Part shown: positions 6,262 through 11,519 of the stretch, in pieces
Layout of the letters: every line of letters starts with the position of its first letter
How positions within the stretch are numbered: the stretch's first letter is position 1
DNA from: Chlamydiota bacterium
GTDB taxonomy: Bacteria; Chlamydiota; Chlamydiia; Chlamydiales; Parachlamydiaceae
DNA length: 11,519 bases
Direction: 5' to 3'
NCBI GenBank assembly: GCA_013286075.1
Contig: JABDGJ010000028.1
Span: forward strand, 1-11,519
The notes under the pieces: model-generated
The model's input: the letters and a program-made list of their open reading frames with translations, nothing else
Told to the model about the DNA's origin: nothing
Databases searched by the model: none
Made by a program: the position numbers and the translations under genes

Positions 6262-7380
6262 ATGTCTTCTAAAAAAACAGTCGTAGTGGGAATGTCGGGA
6301 GGAGTGGATTCTTCTGTTTCAGCCTTATTGCTTAAACAACAAGGATATGAAGTCATTGGTTTGTTTATGAAAAATTGGGAAGAAAAAGATGAACTCGGAA
6401 TTTGTCGTTCTCAGCAAGATTATGAAGACGCCCAACAAGTTTGCAATCAACTCAGCATTCCCTGTTACACGGTTCAGTTTGTCGAAGAATATAAAACCCA
6501 AGTTTTTTCACAATTTATCGAAGATTTTAAAAAAGGGTTAACCCCAAATCCCGATGTTCTTTGTAATCGAGAAATAAAATTTAATGTTTTTTTCAAAAAA
6601 GCTCTCGAATTAGGGGCCGATTATCTAGCAACAGGGCACTACTGCCAAAATATTGTTTTTGAGGACAAGCCTGCCTTATTTAAAGGAAAAGACGGACAAA
6701 AAGACCAATCTTATTTTTTGCATGCCATACAAAGCGATACTTTGAAAAAGGTTCTTTTTCCCATTGGTGGAATGAAAAAAAAGGAGGTTCGAGCAATAGC
6801 AAAAGAGAATGGACTTCTCAATTTTGGAAAAAAAGATAGCACAGGACTTTGCTTTATCGGAGAACGGAATTTTCGGACATTTTTAAGTCAATATATTGGG
6901 ATGCAACCAGGAAATTTCGAGACATTGGATGGGAAAGTGGTAGGACAGCACGTAGGCACTGCTTTTTACACAATCGGACAAAGAAAAGGGCTTGGCATTG
7001 GAGGTCCAGGGGAGCCATGGTTTGTTGTTGGAAAGGACATGGAAAGAGGAGTAGTTCGGGTGGTGCAAGGGGCAAATCATCCCTCTTTATATTGCCGGGA
7101 ACTAGTTGCAGAAGAGCTCTCTTGGGTAAATGACCCTCCGCTTGTTTTTCCTTATTCTTGCCAATCTAAAATCCGGTATCGGCAAGAAGATTGCCCTTGT
7201 ATCATTCAATCCGTTGTAAATGGTCGAGCCCACGTTTTATTTCCAGAACCACAACGTGCAGTGACTCCAGGACAATCGATCGTTTTTTATCAAGAACAGC
7301 GGTGTCTTGGGGGGGGGGTTATTCACTCACCTTACGCAAAAGGGACAGACGAAGGGACAGATCTTTTGAATCTCAATTAA
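6262..7380 (+). CDS. mnmA: tRNA-specific 2-thiouridylase MnmA
   Basis: MnmA uses ATP and a relayed persulfide sulfur to thiolate U34 of tRNA Lys, Glu and Gln. The 372-residue protein matches the family length. It shows the PP-loop SGGVDSS at 12-18, the PNPDVLCNREIKF segment with catalytic Cys101, YLATGHY at 121-127, GLCFIG with the second catalytic Cys197, and a C-terminal beta-domain ending in CLGGGVI at 348-354. The ATG at 6262 is preferred because TAGGTG (6252-6257) is in place as ribosome binding site and the protein begins at the normal point. In-frame starts at 6187 (TTG) or 6202 would add an unconserved leader. The conserved LGGG is encoded by a run of ten G (7309-7318). The last 18 codons form one arm of a giant inverted repeat with the downstream spacer. 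Confidence 0.97.
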   Translation: MSSKKTVVVGMSGGVDSSVSALLLKQQGYEVIGLFMKNWEEKDELGICRSQQDYEDAQQVCNQLSIPCYTVQFVEEYKTQVFSQFIEDFKKGLTPNPDVLCNREIKFNVFFKKALELGADYLATGHYCQNIVFEDKPALFKGKDGQKDQSYFLHAIQSDTLKKVLFPIGGMKKKEVRAIAKENGLLNFGKKDSTGLCFIGERNFRTFLSQYIGMQPGNFETLDGKVVGQHVGTAFYTIGQRKGLGIGGPGEPWFVVGKDMERGVVRVVQGANHPSLYCRELVAEELSWVNDPPLVFPYSCQSKIRYRQEDCPCIIQSVVNGRAHVLFPEPQRAVTPGQSIVFYQEQRCLGGGVIHSPYAKGTDEGTDLLNLN

Positions 7381-7486
7381 CTTCAAAAATGCTCGCAATA
7401 TTACTAAAATATTGCTGCGCTTTTTGAATTAATTGATTTTTCAAAATCTCTTGTTCCTTCGTTTTGCCCTTTTTGCGTAAGGTGAG
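7326..7486. repeat. Giant imperfect inverted repeat, probable bidirectional terminator
   Basis: Arms 7326-7402 and 7408-7486 are complementary over nearly their full length around a 5-base centre. Perfect blocks include CTCACCTTACGCAAAA (7326-7341) with 7471-7486, TTTTGAA (7364-7370) with 7440-7446, TCAATTAA (7373-7380) with 7429-7436, TTCAAAAA (7382-7389) with 7421-7428, and GCAATATT (7395-7402) with 7408-7415. The left arm carries the last 18 codons and stop of mnmA. The right arm fills the spacer and ends one base before the stop of the convergent gene. The inner hairpin with T5 at 7421-7425 can act as terminator; the outer arms look like an inverted copy of the mnmA 3' end. Confidence 0.85.
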
Positions 7487-8527
7487 TTATTCAAAACAGT
7501 TAATTTGGTCAATCATGGCACGCAAAAGGCCAAAATTTTTATGGGTATGGAGAAAGGCGATTCTTGGAAGAGTCAGGTGATCCGTTTCTTCTTCAAAGGG
7601 AAGTGTTTCGACAATTTCTCCTTCTTTTGCGAGAAGCTTGAAATTTTGGTTCAGAATAGCGAGTTGTTCCTGAGTGAGTTTTTTAATTAATCGAATCACT
7701 AAGAATTCTTTCACATATCGATAAGAATGATATCTTCGATAAAATTGTTCAATATGTTTGGCTCCGCTTTCCACATTGGGTGCCCGATAATACAAATGGA
7801 GATCTTCTTCTGAAATAAACCCATTCGCTAATAAGCTCATTTTAATGTAATGTTCCCAGGCATTCCAATAGTTCCCTCCCACACCTTCTAGAAGAACAAT
7901 GGGAACGATATTCGACCTTCCTGTCTGCATGAGCGTTAATGCTTCGAAAAGTTCATCTTGTGTTCCTACTCCCCCTGGAAAAGCAACAATTGCATGAGAA
8001 TGACTCAAAAACATCAATTTTCTCGTAAAAAAATACCGGAAGCTGATGAGTTTAGGGTCACCTATGAGAAGAGAGTGCGATGTATTTTCAAAGGGAAGAC
8101 GTATAGAGAGACCAAAGCTTGACTCCTTAGGAGCTCCTTCCAGCCCGGCTTTCATGATCCCTTCAGCGGCACCTGTCATGCAGGTCCAACCATGGGAAGC
8201 CATGATTGAGCTAAATTCTTTTGCAGCTACATAATCGGGAGCATCTGTTGGCGTTCTTGCAGAACCAAATATACTCACGCATTTCTCAAAGCGGTGTTTT
8301 TTAAAAACGTGGTAGGCGTATCTCATTTCTTTAAAGGAGCGAACCATTAACTTTAATTGACCGCGATCAATGTCATCTTGTAAAAGTTTTAGGCTCGTAT
8401 AAATCATTTGAGCAATCAGATCGCCTTCTTGTGTCGTCTTGTCAGATTCGACAAGTTGTAGAAGTTCATCGATTTTTTGCTGGATTTTTTCGTAGAGATC
8501 AAAATTAAAGCGTTCTGTTGTAGTCAT
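7487..8527 (-). CDS. LOG-family Rossmann-fold protein (putative nucleoside-5'-monophosphate phosphoribohydrolase)
   Basis: The 346-residue protein has the LOG/TIGR00730 core from about 80 to 260: VSIFGSAR at 84-91, TGAAEGIMKAGLEGA at 118-132, and the signature PGGVGTQDE at 184-192 with the following LMQTGR. Characterised members release the base from nucleoside monophosphates; older annotations as lysine decarboxylase are wrong. The usual TGGGPGIM phosphate-binding loop is here TGAAEGIM, so activity is not assured. About 80 N-terminal residues (helical, charged) and about 80 C-terminal residues lie outside the core, making it longer than the roughly 200-residue plant and bacterial LOG proteins. 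The ATG at 8527 lies 12 bases after the small membrane-protein gene with a weak GAG ribosome site, so the two form an operon. The substrate is unknown. Confidence 0.85.
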   Translation of the reverse strand: MTTTERFNFDLYEKIQQKIDELLQLVESDKTTQEGDLIAQMIYTSLKLLQDDIDRGQLKLMVRSFKEMRYAYHVFKKHRFEKCVSIFGSARTPTDAPDYVAAKEFSSIMASHGWTCMTGAAEGIMKAGLEGAPKESSFGLSIRLPFENTSHSLLIGDPKLISFRYFFTRKLMFLSHSHAIVAFPGGVGTQDELFEALTLMQTGRSNIVPIVLLEGVGGNYWNAWEHYIKMSLLANGFISEEDLHLYYRAPNVESGAKHIEQFYRRYHSYRYVKEFLVIRLIKKLTQEQLAILNQNFKLLAKEGEIVETLPFEEETDHLTLPRIAFLHTHKNFGLLRAMIDQINCFE

Positions 8528-8539
8528 CCAAAACTCGGG

Positions 8540-8809
8540 TCAGTTAGAAAAATCAGTCGGTTTTTCTATTGTTAAAGATAAACCGTTGATGAAAAGAAGT
8601 AAAAAAGCGATGGGGAAAAAGAAAAGAACCCAGAAGCAAAGCCAAAATCGGGAGCCTGCATAAGAAAGAGTATAGGTTTTATTGTTGATTTCGAAGGAAC
8701 ATGATGTAAGTAGCAAAACAAGAGCAATGGGGAAAAAAATGAGGATCCAGAAAATGAGCCAGAATACAGACCCTCGATAATGTATTTTAAATCTTTGTTT
8801 TTCGGTCAT
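8540..8809 (-). CDS. Small membrane protein with two duplicated helix units
   Basis: This 89-residue protein has two predicted membrane helices, about 15-34 and 54-74, and no signal peptide. The two halves are copies with a period of 39 residues: YRGSVFWLIFWILIFFPIAL beginning at 11 and YAGSRFWLCFWVLFFFPIAF beginning at 50. The shared pattern is Y-x-G-S-x-F-W-L-x-F-W-x-L-x-F-F-P-I-A. I do not recognise a named family. The start at 8809 has GGAA about ten bases upstream and a consensus promoter at 8847-8874. The stop is 12 bases before the LOG-family start, so the pair is probably one transcript. A membrane partner for the LOG protein is only an inference. The matching halves make a real gene very likely despite its size. 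Confidence 0.75.
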   Translation of the reverse strand: MTEKQRFKIHYRGSVFWLIFWILIFFPIALVLLLTSCSFEINNKTYTLSYAGSRFWLCFWVLFFFPIAFLLLFINGLSLTIEKPTDFSN

Positions 8810-8846
8810 ATATTCATTCCGTTGGTAGCCTAGGGAACACGGCCTA

Positions 8847-8874
8847 ATTATACTTGCAAAAAACCTTTTGTCAA
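8847..8874 (-). promoter_or_regulatory. Perfect-consensus sigma-70 promoter for the membrane-protein/LOG operon
   Basis: On the minus strand TTGACA (8869-8874) and TATAAT (8847-8852) both match consensus exactly, with a 16-base spacer. Transcription should start near 8840, leaving a leader of about 30 bases before the ATG at 8809. Confidence 0.75.
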
Positions 8875-8883
8875 TGGCATAAT
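8854..8883 (+). promoter_or_regulatory. Putative metal-importer promoter overlapping the divergent promoter
   Basis: TTGCAA (8854-8859, four of six) and CATAAT (8878-8883, five of six) are 18 bases apart on the plus strand. Transcription would begin near 8890, the start codon itself. An alternative -10 is TATACT at 8849-8854, but it lacks a good -35. No clear Zur or Fur box was found. Confidence 0.35.
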
Positions 8884-8889
8884 CTGTAC

Positions 8890-9756
8890 ATGTTATTTTT
8901 TAGTAAAAAAAAAATCACTTTCTTTCTGTATATTGTTTTTATTTGGTGCTACGGATTTGCGTCGGAACTTCAAACAGAATCAGTTCCTATCGTTCTTGTA
9001 AGTGTGGCTCCTCACAAATTTTTTGTCGAAAAAATTGGAGGAAAAACAGTGCAAGTGTATTTGATGGTTCCTTCCGGAGCAAGTTCTCACACCTACGAAC
9101 CAACGCCAAAACAAATGATGCGGGCTGGAAAAGGGGATATTTGGTTTCGGATTGGAGAACCGTTTGAAAATAGGGCAATGCAAGCTCTTACTTATCATCG
9201 TCCTTCTCTGCAAATTGTCGATCTTCGCTCTTCTTTGAATGTAATTTCAACAAATTCTTGTTCCTGTTGTCCAGGTTGTATCGATTTGCATTTTTGGCTT
9301 AGTCTTCGGGAGGCAAAGGTCCAAGCGAAGACAATTGCAGATGCACTCAGTAAAACGTATCCAGAACATAAAGATATCTACCAAACCAATTTGCTTTCTT
9401 TTCAAAAAGAATTAGACGAATTAGACCAACAAATTCAACATCTTCTAGCTCCTCTGAAAAAAAGAATCGTTGTCGTTTCTCACCCCGCCTACGGCTATTT
9501 TTGTAGAGACTATCAATTACAACAATATTCGATTGAAGTAGAAGGAAAAGATCCGACTCCGGCCCAAGTCACTCGTCTCCTGATGACTCTTCGTCCTTTA
9601 GGAATTCGTTCTATTTTTGTGCAAATGCAATATAGCAATAAGGCAGCTCAATTAATTGCTGATCAATTAGGAGCTTCTTTGGTTACTCTTGATCCTTATT
9701 CTGAGGAATATTTTAGGACGATGTTGGAGATTGCCCATGCCTTTGCCAGTCAATAA
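8890..9756 (+). CDS. znuA: Metal ABC transporter substrate-binding protein (ZnuA/TroA family)
   Basis: This 288-residue cluster A-I periplasmic binding protein captures Zn2+ or Mn2+ for import. It begins with a signal peptide (Lys-rich MLFFSKKK, then a hydrophobic stretch to about residue 24). Ligand positions of the family are visible: His67 in PSGASSHTYEPTPKQ, His134 in DLHFWLS, His198 in VSHPAYGYF, and Asp268 in TLDPYSEEY. EGKDPTPAQ at 218-226 is a family signature. In place of the His-rich loop of many ZnuA proteins there is a Cys cluster, CSCCPGC, at 124-130 just before His134, and another Cys at 205. The ATG at 8890 gives a normal signal peptide; a TTG at 8854 would overlap the promoter. 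No ribosome site precedes 8890. Zinc is favoured over manganese, but not proven. Confidence 0.9.
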   Translation: MLFFSKKKITFFLYIVFIWCYGFASELQTESVPIVLVSVAPHKFFVEKIGGKTVQVYLMVPSGASSHTYEPTPKQMMRAGKGDIWFRIGEPFENRAMQALTYHRPSLQIVDLRSSLNVISTNSCSCCPGCIDLHFWLSLREAKVQAKTIADALSKTYPEHKDIYQTNLLSFQKELDELDQQIQHLLAPLKKRIVVVSHPAYGYFCRDYQLQQYSIEVEGKDPTPAQVTRLLMTLRPLGIRSIFVQMQYSNKAAQLIADQLGASLVTLDPYSEEYFRTMLEIAHAFASQ

Positions 9757-10498
9757 TGATTCTCCACCCATTGTGGTTTCTTTTGAGAATGTGAATTTTT
9801 CTTACCCACAAACACCTGTTCTTCAGAATGTTTCTTTTCATATTCACGCAGGGGAATGCGTAGGAATTATTGGGCCTAATGGGCGAGGGAAAACCACTCT
9901 TCTCAAATTATTGCTCGGCTTTTTACAACCTCAAGGAGTGATTCGAGTTTTTGGGAAAATTTCAGAAGGAACCCCTCTGAGCGGTCTTCCCATTGCTTAT
10001 GTTCCGCAATCCATTGGGTTCGACAAACAATTTCCGATTTCTGTGGAAGAGGTAGTTTTAATGGGTCTTCTTTCTCAACTTCCTTGGTATGGAAAATTTT
10101 CTTCCGCACAGAAAAAAAAAGCGAAAGAAATTTTAGAAAAAATGGATTTGGCTCATTTATCTAATTGTCCGTTCGGAGCTCTTTCTGGTGGACAGGCGCA
10201 GCGAGTCCTTATTGCTAGAGCCCTAGTTGCCGAACCTCTTTTGTTGTTATTGGATGAGCCTACAGCGAGTATTGATCGAGAAGCGGAAGGGCAGATTTTC
10301 TCGACTTTAAGGCAATTGAAGGGGAAAGTGACTATTCTGATGGTGACACACGATTTACATGTAGCCATTGAAGAAGTCGATCGAGTTCTTTGTGTCCAAG
10401 AAAAAGTCGTTTCATTGGATCCGGGACAAGTGTGCGAACATTTAGGAATTGGCTTATATCATAAACCCTTGTTACAACCTATACCACCTGCATCATGA
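9737..10498 (+). CDS. znuC: Metal ABC transporter ATP-binding protein (ZnuC family)
   Basis: This 253-residue ATPase powers the importer from the cytoplasmic side. Motifs in order are the aromatic A-loop Tyr in VNFSYPQ (Y23), Walker A GPNGRGKTT at 46-54, the Q-loop at VPQS (Q91), signature LSGGQ at 149-153, Walker B LLLLLDEP at 168-175, the D-loop SID at 178-180, and the switch His205 in VTHD. Arg at the fifth Walker A position is unusual, where Ala, Ser or Cys is common. The ATG at 9737 has GGAG at 9726-9729 and overlaps the binding-protein gene by 20 bases; the stop overlaps the permease start as ATGA. Overlaps at both ends indicate one operon with coupled translation. This corresponds to CT416 of C. 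trachomatis, from memory. Confidence 0.92.
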   Translation: MPLPVNNDSPPIVVSFENVNFSYPQTPVLQNVSFHIHAGECVGIIGPNGRGKTTLLKLLLGFLQPQGVIRVFGKISEGTPLSGLPIAYVPQSIGFDKQFPISVEEVVLMGLLSQLPWYGKFSSAQKKKAKEILEKMDLAHLSNCPFGALSGGQAQRVLIARALVAEPLLLLLDEPTASIDREAEGQIFSTLRQLKGKVTILMVTHDLHVAIEEVDRVLCVQEKVVSLDPGQVCEHLGIGLYHKPLLQPIPPAS

Positions 10499-11412
10499 TC
10501 ACCTTTTTTGAAGCTCTTGAGATCAATCCACTTTTACTTGCTGCTGTTTTGGCAGGTCTTGCTGCTTCTGTTGTGAGCGGAATTGTTGGGTCGTATATTG
10601 TGGTAAAAAGAATCGCATTCATTGGAGGGAGCATCTCCCATTCGGTCCTCAGTGGAATTGGTGTTTGCATCTGGTTAGAAAGGACGCAAGGCATTACATG
10701 GGTTTCTCCTCTTTTAGGAGCTCTTATTGCTGCCGCAGCCTCTGCTTTACTCATCGGATGGATTCATCTTCATCACCGAGAAAGGGAAGATTCTGCTATT
10801 GCATGCATTTGGTCGATTGGGATGGCAATTGGGATTGTATTTATTTCCCAAACTCCTGGATTTAACGTTGAATTGACCAATTTTTTGATCGGAAATATTC
10901 TTTGGGTTTCGAAGACCGATTTATACATCTTAACTGCTCTCGATCTCTCTGTAGTTCTTTTAGTTCTTTTTCTCCACAAAAGGCTACTGACTCTTTGTTT
11001 TGATGAAGAACAGGCTCGTCTACAAGGCGTTCCTGTCAATCAATTCTATATATTGTTGCTGTTATTGATTGCCATTTCCATTGTGCTTCTCGTCCAGGTT
11101 GTTGGAATTGTATTAGTCATGACAATGCTCACTATTCCAGCAGCCATTGCTAATTTGCTTACAACTAGATTATCAAACATGATGATCTTAGCCGTCTTTT
11201 TGAGCGCGTTATTTTGCTTAAGCGGAAATATTGTGGCTTATTACGCCGATTGGCCAACAGGGGCTACTATTGCATTGATTGCAGGAGGGGTTTATATCCT
11301 AAGCCTAAGCTGCTTTCGATATGGAATTGCGACAAAAAAAACGAAAGAAGAAAAGAGGACGGAAAGAGAGGGATTTGAACCCTCGATACCCTTTAGGGGT
11401 ATGCGTCCTTAG
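10495..11412 (+). CDS. znuB: Metal ABC transporter permease (ZnuB/ABC-3 family)
   Basis: This is the membrane subunit of the importer, 305 residues as read. About eight hydrophobic segments are visible between residues 10 and 280. Family features include GSYIVVKRIAFIGGSISHS at 32-50 and the EEQARLQGVPV coupling-helix region near 171-181, followed by VVGIVLVMTMLTIPAA. The ATG at 10495 shares ATGA with the ATPase stop. The last 17 residues (289-305, containing EREGFEPS) are antisense to the tRNA-Ser gene, a well-known signature of tRNA DNA read as protein. The true functional end is therefore near residue 280-288, and the annotated tail has no conserved character. An A8 run at 11334-11341 precedes the tail and could allow a frame change. 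No terminator fits before the tRNA. Confidence 0.9.
   Translation: MITFFEALEINPLLLAAVLAGLAASVVSGIVGSYIVVKRIAFIGGSISHSVLSGIGVCIWLERTQGITWVSPLLGALIAAAASALLIGWIHLHHREREDSAIACIWSIGMAIGIVFISQTPGFNVELTNFLIGNILWVSKTDLYILTALDLSVVLLVLFLHKRLLTLCFDEEQARLQGVPVNQFYILLLLLIAISIVLLVQVVGIVLVMTMLTIPAAIANLLTTRLSNMMILAVFLSALFCLSGNIVAYYADWPTGATIALIAGGVYILSLSCFRYGIATKKTKEEKRTEREGFEPSIPFRGMRP
11334..11359 (-). terminator. T-rich tract downstream of tRNA-Ser
   Basis: Read on the minus strand, the 26 bases after the tRNA contain TCTTTTCTTCTTTC and then T8 (11334-11341). It could end tRNA transcription, but there is no hairpin apart from the tRNA itself. The same bases encode the Lys/Glu-rich permease tail on the other strand. 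Confidence 0.35.
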
Positions 11413-11447
11413 CAGGGACGTGCTTTCGGCCACTCAGCCATCTTTCC
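11360..11447 (-). tRNA. tRNA-Ser (anticodon GCU)
   Basis: Read on the minus strand, the acceptor strands GGAAAGA (11441-11447) and TCTTTCC (11361-11367) pair over seven bases, with discriminator G at 11360 as expected for serine tRNA. The D-arm contains GCTGAGTGGCC. The anticodon stem CGTCC/GGACG encloses the loop CTGCTAA, giving anticodon GCT for AGC/AGT codons. The long variable arm (ATACCCCTAAAGGGTAT, self-complementary) is typical of class II serine tRNA. The T-arm GAGGGTTCAAATCCCTC is intact. The 3' CCA is not encoded. The gene overlaps the annotated end of the convergent permease gene by 53 bases. Confidence 0.97.
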
Positions 11448-11459
11448 ATCGGAGGAACA

Positions 11460-11488
11460 GTTATAATGATCGCCCTCTTTTCTCGCAA
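11460..11488 (-). promoter_or_regulatory. Promoter of tRNA-Ser
   Basis: On the minus strand TTGCGA (11483-11488) and TATAAC (11460-11465, five of six) are 17 bases apart, ending about a dozen bases before the mature tRNA 5' end. Spacing and position fit a tRNA promoter. Confidence 0.65.
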
Positions 11489-11519
11489 GACTTTTGCCTA
11501 GCGAAGATTTTCTAAGAGA

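Noticed and set aside
8854..8889. TTG start for the metal-binding protein
   Set aside because: It would put the start inside the promoter region and add a polar stretch ahead of an already complete signal peptide.
8810..8889. Zur or Fur operator upstream of the metal importer
   Set aside because: I looked for the known palindromic patterns and saw no convincing match, although the importer context would predict one.
11321..11515. Plus-strand 64-codon frame across tRNA-Ser
   Set aside because: It is the complement of the tRNA (RDLNPRYPLG-type artefact) and of its promoter; not a gene.

Overview
This window looks like chromosomal DNA of a member of the Chlamydiae, most likely an amoeba- or invertebrate-associated (Parachlamydiales-type) lineage rather than a pathogenic Chlamydia species. 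The evidence is gene content and order, recalled from memory and not searched. A MORN/YwqK-type protein, 5-formyltetrahydrofolate cyclo-ligase and recA follow each other as CT648-CT649-CT650 do in C. trachomatis. A short prenyl synthase and a GlmU-like protein lacking the pyrophosphorylase domain correspond to CT628-CT629. A metal-binding-protein/ATPase/permease set corresponds to CT415-CT417. Base composition is about 40% GC by eye. The genus cannot be fixed from the sequence alone.

Layout: (1) 1-2437, plus strand: 3' part of a YwqK-like repeat protein, overlapping ygfA, then recA. (2) 2510-5892, minus strand: ispA-type prenyl synthase, two tandem paralogous genes of unknown function, and a left-handed beta-helix acyltransferase resembling the C-terminal half of GlmU. 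A weak hairpin separates recA from ispA. (3) 5893-6261: a gene-free divergent spacer with a clustered 9-mer (TTWTGAACA) and DnaA-box-like sites. (4) 6262-7380, plus strand: mnmA. (5) 7326-7486: a very large imperfect inverted repeat covering the mnmA 3' end and the whole convergent spacer. (6) 7487-8809, minus strand: a LOG-family protein preceded by a small internally duplicated two-helix membrane protein. (7) 8810-8889: a short divergent promoter region with a perfect-consensus promoter on the minus strand. (8) 8890-11412, plus strand: a three-gene zinc/manganese-type ABC importer with overlapping genes. (9) 11360-11447, minus strand: tRNA-Ser(GCU), overlapping the annotated 3' end of the permease gene.

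Most of the window is housekeeping: folate metabolism, recombination, isoprenoid synthesis, tRNA 2-thiolation and metal uptake. The accessory part is the tandem paralog pair inserted between the ispA-like and GlmU-like genes. Its junction can be read at base level: the upstream copy borrows its last codons and its stop from the promoter of the downstream copy. Other points worth a second look are the 9-mer cluster in the 5893-6261 spacer, the giant quasi-palindrome after mnmA, a G10 tract in mnmA, the Cys-rich metal loop of the binding protein, and the permease/tRNA overlap. I saw no CRISPR array, insertion sequence, prophage or recognisable defence system.
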